Shown here: positions 34,571 to 43,732 of the stretch, piece after piece
Layout: every line of letters begins with the position of its first letter
How positions within the stretch are numbered: position 1 is the stretch's first letter
NCBI RefSeq assembly: GCF_015207005.2
Contig: NZ_JADEXS020000001.1
Location: 8,393,001 to 8,457,000 of the forward strand
Direction: 5' to 3'
DNA from: Desmonostoc muscorum LEGE 12446
Lineage (GTDB): Bacteria; Cyanobacteriota; Cyanobacteriia; Cyanobacteriales; Nostocaceae
Length of the DNA stretch: 64,000 bases
Position numbers and translations under genes: made by a program
The notes under the pieces: model-generated
Told to the model about the DNA's origin: nothing
Databases searched by the model: none
What the model saw: the letters and a program-made list of their open reading frames with translations, nothing else

Positions 34571-36381
34571 ACTGCTGTTTGGGAAGTAATTTTTTCTTGG
34601 GGATATACCCGCACAAAGCCCTTCATAGCTGCAATCTTGACAATATCTAAAGTGGCGCGACGAATCGCTTCCGGTTGGGCTACACCAGGAGATAGTAATG
34701 ATGGAGCCTCAGCCAATAAACCAGACACTGTAGAATGTTTTTGCATAGCTGCAACTATTGGAGCCATCACAGGAGCAATACGCGAAGGTACAGCCGCCAT
34801 CCGGTGAGAAAAACCCAGTTCCTCAGTAATTAAATCGTAATATACCTCAAGTTGTCCAGTCAGTCCACGTTCAACTCCTGGTTCAGTACGTAAATCCAAG
34901 CGGAATGGTGTGAGAGCTTCTAGTGCATAATCAGCTAATTCTTCATGGGGTGGTACACCTGACTCATGATAAATGTTATGGAGATTTGCCTCTGTCCCAG
35001 AAAGATTTTTGAGTATGGGTAGGACAACTTCAGCATTTAAACCATAGGCGCGAGGTACAGGAAAGAATCCTGCTGTTGCCATTGTAAAAGCATCGCGATC
35101 GCTTAAGTCTAATTTGCCCGATGCGTTGACTAACTGTTGTGCTTCCCACCACCAAGAAGGAGCCGCCTTATTGTTACCGTAGTAGTAACGTGCCAATGTT
35201 AAATAAGCACCATACTCACCGCGCAAGTAATCAGCGTAAGCTCGCCATAATGACTCAGCTTTGAGTTCGGGACGTGTCTTTGCAGTCAGGAAAGTATAAG
35301 CAGCGCGGTGTCCAGTTTGCAAAGCTAAAGTTACGCCAGTAGAAAGAATTGGATCTACGAACATAGCTGCATCACCAGCCGCCGCCCAACCATTGCCTAT
35401 TGGCTGTTTCGCCCAGGATGACCAATCTTGAGAGCAGGCTACCCGCGCTCCATTAGGTAGGACATCATCTCTTAAAGTAGCATTTTCCACCAATCCTGCT
35501 ACCTCTGGGCAAGAATGCAGCATTTCCCAAAATAATTCTTCTAAATCGACGTTCTTCAAGCGGTCTTTGAAATGTCGGGTATTAGTAACCGCCCCTACAG
35601 TCATTACATCTTTATCTACGGGAAAATACCAAATCCAACCTTTATCTACTGCCGCAATAAACACCGTAGACATATCGCGTCTACCATTAAATGTTACCTT
35701 CCACTCAGCACCAGACAAATAGCCATACACTGCAAAATTATTTAAATTAGCGTCATACTCTCTTTGTCCCCGTGTCATCAGATGAGATAAGCCAGTCGCA
35801 TCCAGCACAAAGGGCGTGAAAAGCGTACCTTTGCGTCCTGTATCATCTTGCCATTTCACACCTTCGACTCGTTCCTGCCCATCCCAAAGTACCTTAGTTG
35901 CCATAGTGCCTTCACGCACATCTACACCAAAATTCCGTGACTGGTCGAGCAATAACTTGTCAAATTCGGCACGGCGGACATTAAATGCAGAAAATGGGGT
36001 GTCTTGAGTAGCTTCTCGTCCTAGTAATTCACTAAAGTCTTGTCCTGTGACATCAATAATATTACTGCATCCGTTTTTACTAGTAAGATTTCTTAATTTC
36101 AGATAATCAGCATTCCAAGGTGTGCGGTCTTGACCCCAGATAAAAGTAGCTCCTACCTTTTTGACAAAACTAGACTGTAATAAGGTTTCATATAAACCTA
36201 AATCTTTAAATACCCCATTAGCCGCAGGAATGGTTGATTCTCCAATGTGCCAGCGTGGAAAATGTTCTTTTTCTAAAAGCACTACTTTCAGTTCAGGAGC
36301 ATATTTTTTGACAATACTGGCAAAAGTACTACCTGCGGGGCCACCACCCAGGACAACCGCATCTACATGTTCTGTAATCAT
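34555..36381 (-). CDS. flavin-dependent halogenase-like oxidoreductase
   Basis: 608 residues. [16 protein letters not shown] is the FAD-binding GxGxxG loop, [13 protein letters not shown] the conserved PRxHxGES block, [12 protein letters not shown] carries the Lys expected of halogenases, and GWIWYFPV fits their WxWxIP signature. [19 protein letters not shown] is the second FAD motif. Flavin halogenases chlorinate electron-rich rings via HOCl; related proteins are geranylgeranyl reductases or hydroxylases, so the reaction is not certain. Start ATG at 36381 with GGGAG upstream. Second to last gene of the operon headed by the 38315 motif. Confidence 0.75.
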   Translation of the reverse strand: MITEHVDAVVLGGGPAGSTFASIVKKYAPELKVVLLEKEHFPRWHIGESTIPAANGVFKDLGLYETLLQSSFVKKVGATFIWGQDRTPWNADYLKLRNLTSKNGCSNIIDVTGQDFSELLGREATQDTPFSAFNVRRAEFDKLLLDQSRNFGVDVREGTMATKVLWDGQERVEGVKWQDDTGRKGTLFTPFVLDATGLSHLMTRGQREYDANLNNFAVYGYLSGAEWKVTFNGRRDMSTVFIAAVDKGWIWYFPVDKDVMTVGAVTNTRHFKDRLKNVDLEELFWEMLHSCPEVAGLVENATLRDDVLPNGARVACSQDWSSWAKQPIGNGWAAAGDAAMFVDPILSTGVTLALQTGHRAAYTFLTAKTRPELKAESLWRAYADYLRGEYGAYLTLARYYYGNNKAAPSWWWEAQQLVNASGKLDLSDRDAFTMATAGFFPVPRAYGLNAEVVLPILKNLSGTEANLHNIYHESGVPPHEELADYALEALTPFRLDLRTEPGVERGLTGQLEVYYDLITEELGFSHRMAAVPSRIAPVMAPIVAAMQKHSTVSGLLAEAPSLLSPGVAQPEAIRRATLDIVKIAAMKGFVRVYPQEKITSQTAVCTSV

Positions 36382-36432
36382 AAATAACTCCCTAAATCTA
36401 CTAAAAGTTTTTTAAATTTTGTCAAAGCCTGA

Positions 36433-37152
36433 TTATTGCTGTAGCAATCGGTTCATCAGGTCACGATTGGCTGATATATCTTCACTCAAACCCTGAAGCG
36501 GATTTGATGACAAGCGTGCTAAAGCTGCTGAGTCCAACTCACCGTCGTACATCTGACCACTTGCCAATAAATTTTCAACAGCCGCAGTAGAAGGCAAATC
36601 GACCATTAAATGAAGGCGGGCTGAACCAGTGTTTAATGCTCCGTGAGGCACACTGTTATTAAATGCCCAAACTGTGCCAGCTTTTAGATGCAGAAACTTA
36701 CCCAAGCAACACAATCGCGCCTCAGCGTTTGTTTGTAGTGGGATATGCAGGCGGTGATGTTCATCCCAATGAGTTGTATTATCGATGTGCAGTTTAATAC
36801 AGGAATTAGCTGGACTCAGACCTATCCAAGCAAGAGAAACTGGAATAGGAAACCCATGATCTAGAAAATGTTTAAAAGCTGGGAGTTTGCTGAGAATCGG
36901 TGCGTCTACTCCCGCACCACTAATCATTTCATGACCAAGGTAGTTTCCAGGGGAACCTGCCCTTAGAATACAAAAAAACGTTCCTAAATGCCATTTCCAC
37001 TGGCTAGAGAGCCAAGGCAAATCTACATTAGCAAGTTCAGCCACTAATGTCTCAGTATCGACAGACATGGGTAATTGTAAAAAACGGTAAGGTTTTGCGA
37101 TCGCCTGAGAACTCTTTTGATGTCTGCGTTGGTACATTGTGGCACGAATCAT
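36433..37152 (-). CDS. aspartyl/asparaginyl beta-hydroxylase-like dioxygenase
   Basis: 239 residues from an ATG with AAGGAGAAC upstream. SCIKLHIDNTTHWDEHHRLH, then HIPLQT, AFNNSVPHGALNTGSARLHL and MVDL match the AspH family: first His near the LHID turn, second His in VPHGALN and the Arg that binds 2-oxoglutarate. Such Fe(II)/2OG enzymes hydroxylate Asp/Asn/His or free amino acids at C-beta. Directly downstream of the 63-residue acidic peptide gene, which could be its substrate. Confidence 0.75.
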   Translation of the reverse strand: MIRATMYQRRHQKSSQAIAKPYRFLQLPMSVDTETLVAELANVDLPWLSSQWKWHLGTFFCILRAGSPGNYLGHEMISGAGVDAPILSKLPAFKHFLDHGFPIPVSLAWIGLSPANSCIKLHIDNTTHWDEHHRLHIPLQTNAEARLCCLGKFLHLKAGTVWAFNNSVPHGALNTGSARLHLMVDLPSTAAVENLLASGQMYDGELDSAALARLSSNPLQGLSEDISANRDLMNRLLQQ

Positions 37153-37219
37153 TACTTGTTCTCCTTATATAGTTAGTTGTTGGCGGCTCAGAAATAAGCC
37201 GCCAGTTAGACGGAATTAA

Positions 37220-37411
37220 TTAAAAGCCAAAGTTGATATCGGTTAGCGGTTCTTGTTCAAATTCAGTGACTAAAATTCCTTCTAACTCAACGTCAGACTG
37301 CTCTTTTACCTCAAATTGAGTCTCGGTAGAACTGTTGTTGATAACTGGGTTAGAAGTTTCTTCAGCAGCAGTGTTTTCAGTAACGATGGTGGAGTTTACT
37401 GGTGTAATCAT
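37220..37411 (-). CDS. 63-residue acidic peptide, possible precursor or scaffold
   Basis: Strong ribosome site ATAAGGAG nine bases before the ATG. The peptide is rich in Thr, Asn, Glu and Ser, without signal peptide, Cys or membrane segment. A leader-like helical stretch SDVELEGILVTEFEQEPL precedes a short end, TDINFGF. It lies between a diiron-oxidase-like gene (17 bases upstream) and an AspH-type hydroxylase gene in one operon. Position, size and translation signal suggest a substrate or carrier peptide; no named precursor family is recognised. Confidence 0.55.
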   Translation of the reverse strand: MITPVNSTIVTENTAAEETSNPVINNSSTETQFEVKEQSDVELEGILVTEFEQEPLTDINFGF

Positions 37412-37428
37412 GTGATTCTCCTTATGAT

Positions 37429-38253
37429 TTACTTGGAAGAAGTTGTTAATTTAAGTGGTTGCAATAAGTGCTGGAGTTCTGCATCAGAAATGTAACCCTC
37501 GCGCGGTGGACTAAAGCACAACAAAGCCGTTTCGTAACAAGCAGTAGTCACTTGCACACGCTCTTGGGGAGTTAGTTTTGCAACCATCTCCACAGTTTCC
37601 TCGACATGAGCCACATCGCTACCTACTCCACTATGGAGGCGTAAACAACGAGTAGCGTTGATATCAGAGGGTAGTAAAGCTTGCACTGCTTGGATGTACT
37701 TATCTCCTACACTCATCGCTAGGCGTTCCATTGCATAGGAATAGCCAACGCAAGCAATCGGATCAGTTGTCTGTACACTCTGAGTGAAGTAATTCACCAA
37801 AGCGCTAGCAGTGGGAGGAACAAGCACCTTGACTACAGCCGAGGCTTTGTATCCCAGTGATTGAATATCCAGGAGGGCTAGTTGGTCATGTCCTCTTTCT
37901 TCAGCAGCTTTTTGTAATGCCCAATCAGCCAGCCTTGCACGACCGGCTAAGGCAAAACGTTGGGCGGCTTCTGCCATAAGGCGCGGGGTGGAATGGGTGA
38001 GATGATAGAGACTAGCTAGCCGCCATATCCAGCGAGTTAAAGTTAAGTTAGGTAACTTGTTATTTGCCAAGGCAGCTTTTTGTGCGACTTCTAAAGCTCC
38101 ATCTAAAAGCTTGCGGGTTGTGACTATATTTCCTGGGTGATTCATGAGTTGAGCAAAGCGATCGCTACTCATGTCACCATTTAATTGATGTAGCCAAACC
38201 CGGTTGGTCGTTGCCACAATTACTTTGTCAGGTGCAATACAAGCCCATTCCAT
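37429..38253 (-). CDS. haem-oxygenase-like diiron protein (HDO/TenA-PqqC fold)
   Basis: 274 residues, all-helical. AAEERGHDQLALLDIQSLGY near 130-150 and HSGVGSDVAHVEETVEMV near 207-224 are the E-x-x-H...H-x-x-x-D/E pairs that bind two irons in the haem-oxygenase-like diiron oxidase family (UndA, SznF-type) or form the PqqC/TenA pocket. Reaction cannot be told from sequence; known members oxidise amino-acid or fatty-acid substrates. First gene of the operon 38253-32882; the 41-bp regulatory motif lies 62 bases before its start. Confidence 0.65.
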   Translation of the reverse strand: MEWACIAPDKVIVATTNRVWLHQLNGDMSSDRFAQLMNHPGNIVTTRKLLDGALEVAQKAALANNKLPNLTLTRWIWRLASLYHLTHSTPRLMAEAAQRFALAGRARLADWALQKAAEERGHDQLALLDIQSLGYKASAVVKVLVPPTASALVNYFTQSVQTTDPIACVGYSYAMERLAMSVGDKYIQAVQALLPSDINATRCLRLHSGVGSDVAHVEETVEMVAKLTPQERVQVTTACYETALLCFSPPREGYISDAELQHLLQPLKLTTSSK

Positions 38254-38314
38254 CTCAGTAGCAGTCTCTTCACTTCTTTGATAGTTCTAACTTACTCTTC
38301 AGGGCTATTGGCAG

Positions 38315-38355
38315 ACATCGAATAAATGTCACGGTCAGACCATGACAAATGTCAT
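38315..38355 (-). promoter_or_regulatory. 41-bp operator-like motif, copy 1
   Basis: On the plus strand it starts ACATCGAATAAATGTCACGG and ends CCATGACAAATGTCAT. Six such 41-base elements of identical length occur, each ahead of one minus-strand unit. This one lies 62 bases upstream of the diiron-protein operon and has the most divergent centre. Confidence 0.8.
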
Positions 38356-38520
38356 TTCTATTGAGATCAAATCAAAAACCCATTCATATCATGTCCGGCT
38401 GATCAATGATTATGGGCGTGCATGTGTGCAGAAACTGCAAAATTCTCTCCTCTGCTACCCTGCGGCCTTAACGATCGGTCTTTTAGGGGCTTCCAACTAA
38501 AAAAATATACAACTTTTATT

Positions 38521-38580
38521 GTGCGGTGGGCGTCTCGCCCGCCCATAGACAATGGCGGACAAGATGTCCACCCCACAAGA
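38521..38580. repeat. interspersed hairpin repeat
   Basis: GTGGGCGTCTCGCCCGCC and GGCGGACAAGATGTCCACCC form an imperfect inverted repeat around CATAGACAAT. Sequences of this type (GGCGGGCAAGATGCCCACCC) are dispersed in many cyanobacteria. It sits between the 3' end of the cyclase-like gene and motif copy 1 and could serve as a terminator. Confidence 0.55.
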
Positions 38581-38644
38581 GTAGATAATTTATTTCTTGG
38601 TAATCCCTTATCGGACACGATATTAGGTGTGTTTGTCAGCACCA

Positions 38645-40597
38645 TTAGAAGTCAAAATATTTCTGATAAATACGTAGTGCATGGTAACAAAATGCAGTTG
38701 TAACTGTGCGGCTACTGTACCAAACTACCTGCCTGCCCCGATGTACGGTTGGGTAAAGGGCTTCATCAGTCCAACTGCCGTCATAGCGTTGGTGTTTTAA
38801 AAGATGCTGAATCCAGCTATGATTTAGCAAGGATTTAGCTAAAGGATGGCTCAGACAAGAGAGGATGAAAAAAGCAGCCTCTTGTGGGCTGGGAGAACAA
38901 CGCTCAATTTCTTGTTGCAATCTCTGCAAAAGAATTGGTGTGACTTGTTGTATTTGAATCTGCACAGTCTTGCTGATTGGTTTGGTTTCCAGTTGAGTTA
39001 GTAGCTGAAAAAATCCCCATAAACAGTATGCTGGTTCGTAGTGAGATAAACCACTAAAGCCGGATTGAATCAGGCGCTGGCATAAATTTAAGAAAGAATT
39101 TTCAATTAATTTTTCGTAAGCAGACCAATCATAGGCAATCAGCCCCAACAAAGCATTTATTTCAACAGCTAGACAACTTTTACCCCATACTAGAAACCCT
39201 TGAGCATGGTCTATTCCCTGAGTTAACCAAACTGGAATTTCGCCAGAAGGCAAGATATTTTGTACTAGCCAACCTAAAGGGCGTTGCAATATAGCTTGAT
39301 GTGTTTCTGGTTGAGCAGAATACTGATAAAGTCGCAGAAGCAATCCCAAATCATCAGTGTCGGGGGGTAGCCCATCTGTTTCGTAATAACAAAAATGATG
39401 ACGTTCCAATAACTGAAAAATTTCAGCAACTTGGGAAGATAAATTATGACCGTGAGTGCTAAGGATTTCGACTATTAATCCCATCGGAAAAGCACGCGCC
39501 AGCACTTCTGATTTCTGAGGTAGTGTGAAGCGTTGAACATCCCAACTTTCCCGAAAGGTTAAATCTGATAATAAGTACTGTTCGGCTGCGGCGATCGCAA
39601 CATTTAAACTATCAATATAAGGGATAAATGAATTACTGGAACTAGCAAGTGGTTTACCTAGATTTTTTAAAGAAAACAAAGCAATCAATTCATTTAGAAC
39701 AACCTCCAGGCGATCGCAATACTGCAACCAACTTGGTAACATCAGTTGTTGAGCTAAGATTTTGGCTGTTTCCAGTTTCTCTAAGCATTCCTTACCAATA
39801 GTTGCAATTGCACCTGTGAGTATCATTGCACCCAGCAACTTCTCTGGCGTGGGTTTGGCTGAGAGGGGAATATCACCCGCCTGCATCACTCGCACAATGG
39901 GATAGGTATAACATCCCCGCATGATATCTCGCCGAATTGCCAGAATATCCCGGCGCATCTGGTGAATGTGGTTGAGACAGTTCATCAGTTGCAGCAAACT
40001 GGGGATTTGGTTGGTTCTGTCAATGGCGATCGCCGCAGCAATCACTGGTATATTAGCTGGTGAAAGTTGGGCTGTATGGTGCTGTAATAAGTCTGGTGTA
40101 AACTGATTAGGGGTTTTCTGGTGCTGCTGCATGGTTGCAACTGCGGTTTGATAATCAGCCCAGAGTTGCTGATTAAAAGACCAAAATTCACTATCTTCCC
40201 CTAAAATTTGCTGAAAATGAAATAGTGTCTGCTGTTGTAAAGCATCTACCAGAGAAATATCTGCAACATCAAAAAAACTAGCTTCATCCTGAATTTGTTC
40301 TTGCAGATAAACAGCAGCAAAATTGTAAAATGATGGAGGTAATAAATATTTTTCTAAGAGAAAACGCTGAGTATTGGCATGAATAAACCAGTCTTTCAAC
40401 AACCAAATTGGCAGTGACAGCCAAGGGTAATCTCCATCTCGGCTGAGAATATCTTGCAAGCAGCCAGTCTCACCATACTGTACTGTTAAACTGTTTTTCA
40501 AAAGCAATGCCCGCCGAGACAGTGAGGATGGTAACTCAAGAAAAAACTGTTCTACAATTAGCCAAGCCTGTTCATCAATTGCTTGTTTTTCAATCAT
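38645..40597 (-). CDS. terpene cyclase-like protein (class I-like N-half, DxDD-type C-half)
   Basis: About 650 residues from the ATG at 40597. The N-terminal ~310 residues are all-helical with MRRDILAIRRDIMRGCYTYP near 216-235, similar to the second Asp-rich helix of class I isoprenoid synthases. The C-terminal half has GLPPDTDDLGLLLRLY (DTDD at about 413-416), which matches the DxDD acid motif of class II cyclases such as copalyl-diphosphate synthase, and the repeat-like DGSWTDEALYPT and WYSSRTVTTAF blocks of alpha/alpha-barrel cyclases. A bifunctional terpene cyclase is the best guess; the domain order (class I-like first) differs from plant enzymes. It could also be a non-catalytic toroid protein. 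Confidence 0.5.
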   Translation of the reverse strand: MIEKQAIDEQAWLIVEQFFLELPSSLSRRALLLKNSLTVQYGETGCLQDILSRDGDYPWLSLPIWLLKDWFIHANTQRFLLEKYLLPPSFYNFAAVYLQEQIQDEASFFDVADISLVDALQQQTLFHFQQILGEDSEFWSFNQQLWADYQTAVATMQQHQKTPNQFTPDLLQHHTAQLSPANIPVIAAAIAIDRTNQIPSLLQLMNCLNHIHQMRRDILAIRRDIMRGCYTYPIVRVMQAGDIPLSAKPTPEKLLGAMILTGAIATIGKECLEKLETAKILAQQLMLPSWLQYCDRLEVVLNELIALFSLKNLGKPLASSSNSFIPYIDSLNVAIAAAEQYLLSDLTFRESWDVQRFTLPQKSEVLARAFPMGLIVEILSTHGHNLSSQVAEIFQLLERHHFCYYETDGLPPDTDDLGLLLRLYQYSAQPETHQAILQRPLGWLVQNILPSGEIPVWLTQGIDHAQGFLVWGKSCLAVEINALLGLIAYDWSAYEKLIENSFLNLCQRLIQSGFSGLSHYEPAYCLWGFFQLLTQLETKPISKTVQIQIQQVTPILLQRLQQEIERCSPSPQEAAFFILSCLSHPLAKSLLNHSWIQHLLKHQRYDGSWTDEALYPTVHRGRQVVWYSSRTVTTAFCYHALRIYQKYFDF

Positions 40598-40807
40598 TAG
40601 CACCTCACAAGACTATTTTTGCTTGTAATACTGAAATGTAGATTCGGCACACCGACAGAAATTAAATCCGTTATTCAGTTATCAAAAAGGTTCGGGGTAC
40701 AGGTATATAAATGAGCAAAACCCTTACATCCTTACCCCAAACTTTTTTGTGTTGCGTTTAAGACTTGTATATCATCCTAAAGCAGCGTGCAAGATATGAG
40801 TCATAAC

Positions 40808-42721
40808 TCACACATGAGGTGGCACATAATTTGATACCGTAGCCGTCCCATCTGGCTTAATAGTGACAAGCCTATAGAGTCCAATTTTTTCGACTATTCT
40901 TGTCTTATTTTGATTAATTCGCATTTTCACCATATTTACATCCGACGGTAGTATATAAACACAATCGCTTTGCTTTGGAATTTGAAGCGTCCCATTAGGT
41001 AGCGGTACTGCGGCGAAATCAAAAACTCCACCGACAACAGTGTCTGACTGCTTGAAAAACTCCACTGTAATAGATGAGGAAGACAAATTTCTAATTGTTA
41101 TACGTTTTGCTACTGAGGCAGTTCTCTTGGAAGGACTAGGCCCCGGATTGACTGCTTTTTTATTTTTTAAAGCATTCGCTAATTTCCGAAATTCTTGCTG
41201 ATACGCCATCAGTGTATAGGGGCCAAAAAGAGTACATCCTCCTTCGTAATGCTGTTTATCATATTCCTCTTTAGTCGTAATATATAAGGAATAATCGTTA
41301 GCATACGCTGCCATAGCTAAATGTTTGATTCCAAAATCTTTCAGCTCATTCAAAACAGTCTCTTTTAAGCGTCTACCTGCCATAGTCGTAATCTCACCTG
41401 GGATGGCGGTCAATATCAGACTACCAATTTTTATGAGTTGCAACGGCAGAATATTAGGTGTGATAGGAGGATTCAACAAACCTGTTCTAAGTATGATTGG
41501 CTTTGGTAAATGTCCTTGAACAAAGTCTCGTTTATCTTCTGTTACACCAAATGTAGCAGCCATCGCACTAATTATTGCAAGTTGGGCAGCCCTTTCTGTT
41601 ACAGAAATTTGATCTTTAGCTTCAATCAGACCTTCTCTAAGTTCAAAACTATCTATAGTGCCTATCACTGGCAATTCTATTTTTGGGATACTATCTTCTG
41701 TGCTACCTGCTGCAAAGGCCAGACCCAGCGCACCAGGCCATGTTCTCTTACCTGGTTGATTCTCAATCTTGATATTTGACATATCTACACGGGTATGTCG
41801 GAAACCAATTTCCCCTTGTAATTCTTCTGTGGCTGAGTCAAAAAGCTTTTTGGCCATATCGAATTGTTTTCGCCCGTGCAATTCCATGTGTGCTTTGTCG
41901 TCTGAACCATCAGGGATATAGCCAAACTCGACATTACCCGAAACATCACCACAATTTGAATTGGCAAATGCAGCAATAAATGTCTCTTTATTAGAGTAAT
42001 TCGTACCTAATGCTTTCTCAAATAAATAAGAAGCATATCCTTTGTTATCGCCATTTATTACAGTAGTTTTCTGCCCTCTATCAGTTGGATGAATAGCATA
42101 CCAATTTAACACCCCTATTGGTACTTCTTTTGTTTGGTTTACCCTCACAAACTTGAGCAATAGCATTTCCTTGTCAGTGTCAGAATTATATCTCTTCCGT
42201 TCCTCTGCTGGATTATTAAGATATGCTTCTTTAGATCGCTGTCTACCGCAATCTGCAATTATTCCTTTATTGATATAAATCTTACCGGGAGCGAGATTAT
42301 TGAATGCCTTTTGGATAGATTTAACAATACCAGAAACCACACACTCAAAAGTATGAGTATCAAATCCGCCAGTAGCATATTCGTACAGTGCGCTATGGGA
42401 AAAGCCTCCTGGTCCACTGTGAGTATGAGTGCCACTAATTAAGACATTCTCTTCATTTAGTGACTGAAACTTTGGTTGAGATTTAAGACGTTTGATGACT
42501 GCTGTCTTTACTGCTTCGACACTTGCCCATATATCAGCAATTACGATGACTACAGGTTTCTTCAAATCTTTATCTGTAGCATCTGTAATGACAAAAGTTC
42601 TGGCATATAGCTTTGATTCAACTCCTCTAATTTTTTGGGATGGATCAGCCATACCTTGCATATTTTTTCCAATAGCTGGATCAGTGACTTCGGATATTCC
42701 TGTACCAATGTTGTAAACCAT
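40808..42721 (-). CDS. neutral ceramidase-family hydrolase
   Basis: 637 residues, ATG with AGGAG upstream. NVLISGTHTHSGPGGFSHSA holds the zinc ligands and signature of neutral/alkaline ceramidases, NWYAIHPTD the NYAVHPT block, and NSNCGDVSGN the segment with the nucleophilic Ser (usually GDxSPN). A C-terminal beta domain of ~120 residues follows. No signal peptide is visible, whereas most bacterial ceramidases are secreted. It cleaves N-acyl bonds, so in this cluster it may act as an amidase on an N-acylated intermediate. Preceded at 330 bases by motif copy 2, the longest distance of the six. The 204 bases to the cyclase-like gene downstream hold nothing recognisable. Confidence 0.8.
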   Translation of the reverse strand: MVYNIGTGISEVTDPAIGKNMQGMADPSQKIRGVESKLYARTFVITDATDKDLKKPVVIVIADIWASVEAVKTAVIKRLKSQPKFQSLNEENVLISGTHTHSGPGGFSHSALYEYATGGFDTHTFECVVSGIVKSIQKAFNNLAPGKIYINKGIIADCGRQRSKEAYLNNPAEERKRYNSDTDKEMLLLKFVRVNQTKEVPIGVLNWYAIHPTDRGQKTTVINGDNKGYASYLFEKALGTNYSNKETFIAAFANSNCGDVSGNVEFGYIPDGSDDKAHMELHGRKQFDMAKKLFDSATEELQGEIGFRHTRVDMSNIKIENQPGKRTWPGALGLAFAAGSTEDSIPKIELPVIGTIDSFELREGLIEAKDQISVTERAAQLAIISAMAATFGVTEDKRDFVQGHLPKPIILRTGLLNPPITPNILPLQLIKIGSLILTAIPGEITTMAGRRLKETVLNELKDFGIKHLAMAAYANDYSLYITTKEEYDKQHYEGGCTLFGPYTLMAYQQEFRKLANALKNKKAVNPGPSPSKRTASVAKRITIRNLSSSSITVEFFKQSDTVVGGVFDFAAVPLPNGTLQIPKQSDCVYILPSDVNMVKMRINQNKTRIVEKIGLYRLVTIKPDGTATVSNYVPPHV

Positions 42722-43050
42722 ATTAACTCCTATTGTGTTCTTTGAGATTGTTAAGAAAGGTTAGAAAAGGCTCAGGCAAGCCTATGTGGTATGAATCGAA
42801 TCAGGTCTAGATTGAGACTAAAGTATCAGTAAAGCCAAGCAATTCAAGGATTTTTTTTGAATTTATATCTTGATATTTGGTTGGCTCATGGATATTATTA
42901 GAATCGAAAATTATAGAATGATTAGAAGATTTAAATGAACTTTTGTACTGGCATTTATTCTCCTTATTAATTGATTTTAGGGCTTAAATTAATGATTTGA
43001 TTTCTCATTGATTTAATTACCTTTAGTTTAGTTGCCAGTTAGAGATGTTC

Positions 43051-43091
43051 ACATCTAATAAATGTCACGATGGAGCCGTGATATTTGTCAT
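43051..43091 (-). promoter_or_regulatory. 41-bp operator-like motif, copy 2
   Basis: Plus strand: starts ACATCTAATAAATGTCACGA, ends CCGTGATATTTGTCAT. 330 bases upstream of the ceramidase-like gene; the intervening 42722-43050 has no gene and is AT-rich, so a long leader transcript is possible. Confidence 0.8.
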
Positions 43092-43122
43092 GATCAAAAT
43101 ATAAAAAGTTCAGAACAAAATA

Positions 43123-43162
43123 GCGCTAAGAAAAGTGTAAAAACTTACGGTTTTCTTAGCGC
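43123..43162. terminator. 12-bp perfect hairpin
   Basis: GCGCTAAGAAAA at 43123-43134 pairs exactly with TTTTCTTAGCGC at 43151-43162. It lies between the end of the leader-peptide unit and motif copy 2. A stable stem with AT-rich flanks; probable terminator or processing signal. Confidence 0.6.
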
Positions 43163-43223
43163 ATCAAATTCATGTTGCTACTACACAAACAAAGTCCAGA
43201 TGGTGCGTGGACTTCATAAAAAT

Positions 43224-43241
43224 AACCCGCGCAGGCGGGTT
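43224..43241 (-). terminator. rho-independent terminator
   Basis: AACCCGC-gcag-GCGGGTT, followed on the minus strand by ATTTTTA. It ends the unit that starts at motif copy 3 and finishes with the leader-like peptide gene. Confidence 0.75.
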
Positions 43242-43382
43242 TTGTCTGTGTAGCCAAGCCAGTGACGGGTACGTAGGGTGTTCCCCCCATGAGCAACTGG
43301 CGGGCAATTTCTAATTACCAGGGCAGAATTAAATGTCAAATTTAATTCTGATGTTGGATTTACGTATGTTCTTGGATTCGTA

Positions 43383-43580
43383 TCAAGCTGCTTTATCTTG
43401 ACCAAAGGCTGCTGCTAACTGCTGCATGGCTTGTATGTCTACTCCTTGGAGGGCTTCTAGTACTTCTGGTGTAGGCTCTACACCAACTTCTCGTAAGGTC
43501 GCTTCAGGGCTTTCAACCAGTCTCTGAGCGAAACTTTCATCAGATAGAACGCGACCAACAACTGCTTGCAAATCAGACAT
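43383..43580 (-). CDS. leader-like peptide (Os1348/Franean1_4349-type), possible RiPP precursor or scaffold
   Basis: 65 residues with a GGAG ribosome site. The pattern LQAVVGRVLSDESFAQRLVE, SPEATLREVGVEPTPEVLEAL resembles leader peptides of the Os1348/Franean1_4349 RiPP families (GRxxxDxxFxxxLxxxPxxxL). After it only AFGQDKAA remains, with no Cys, Ser or Thr, so it has no obvious core to be dehydrated. This favours a scaffold role, in which an enzyme adds residues to the C-terminal Ala. Encoded last in the unit with the LanB-like and WelO5-like proteins. Confidence 0.7.
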   Translation of the reverse strand: MSDLQAVVGRVLSDESFAQRLVESPEATLREVGVEPTPEVLEALQGVDIQAMQQLAAAFGQDKAA

Positions 43581-43732
43581 GATAATTCTCCTGAAAAACG
43601 CAAAATATGACCAATTTGATGCAAATTATACCAATTTAGAAATTTTGATGACAAACAACACTAATTTTCTAAAGAATTGCTACAGTCTATTTCCTGCTCT
43701 GCCATCTGTAGCAATTTTCAAGAAAATAGTCT

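Noticed and set aside
43214..43405. 63-codon frame overlapping the end of the leader-like peptide
   Set aside because: It runs through a terminator hairpin and lacks a ribosome site; no family features.
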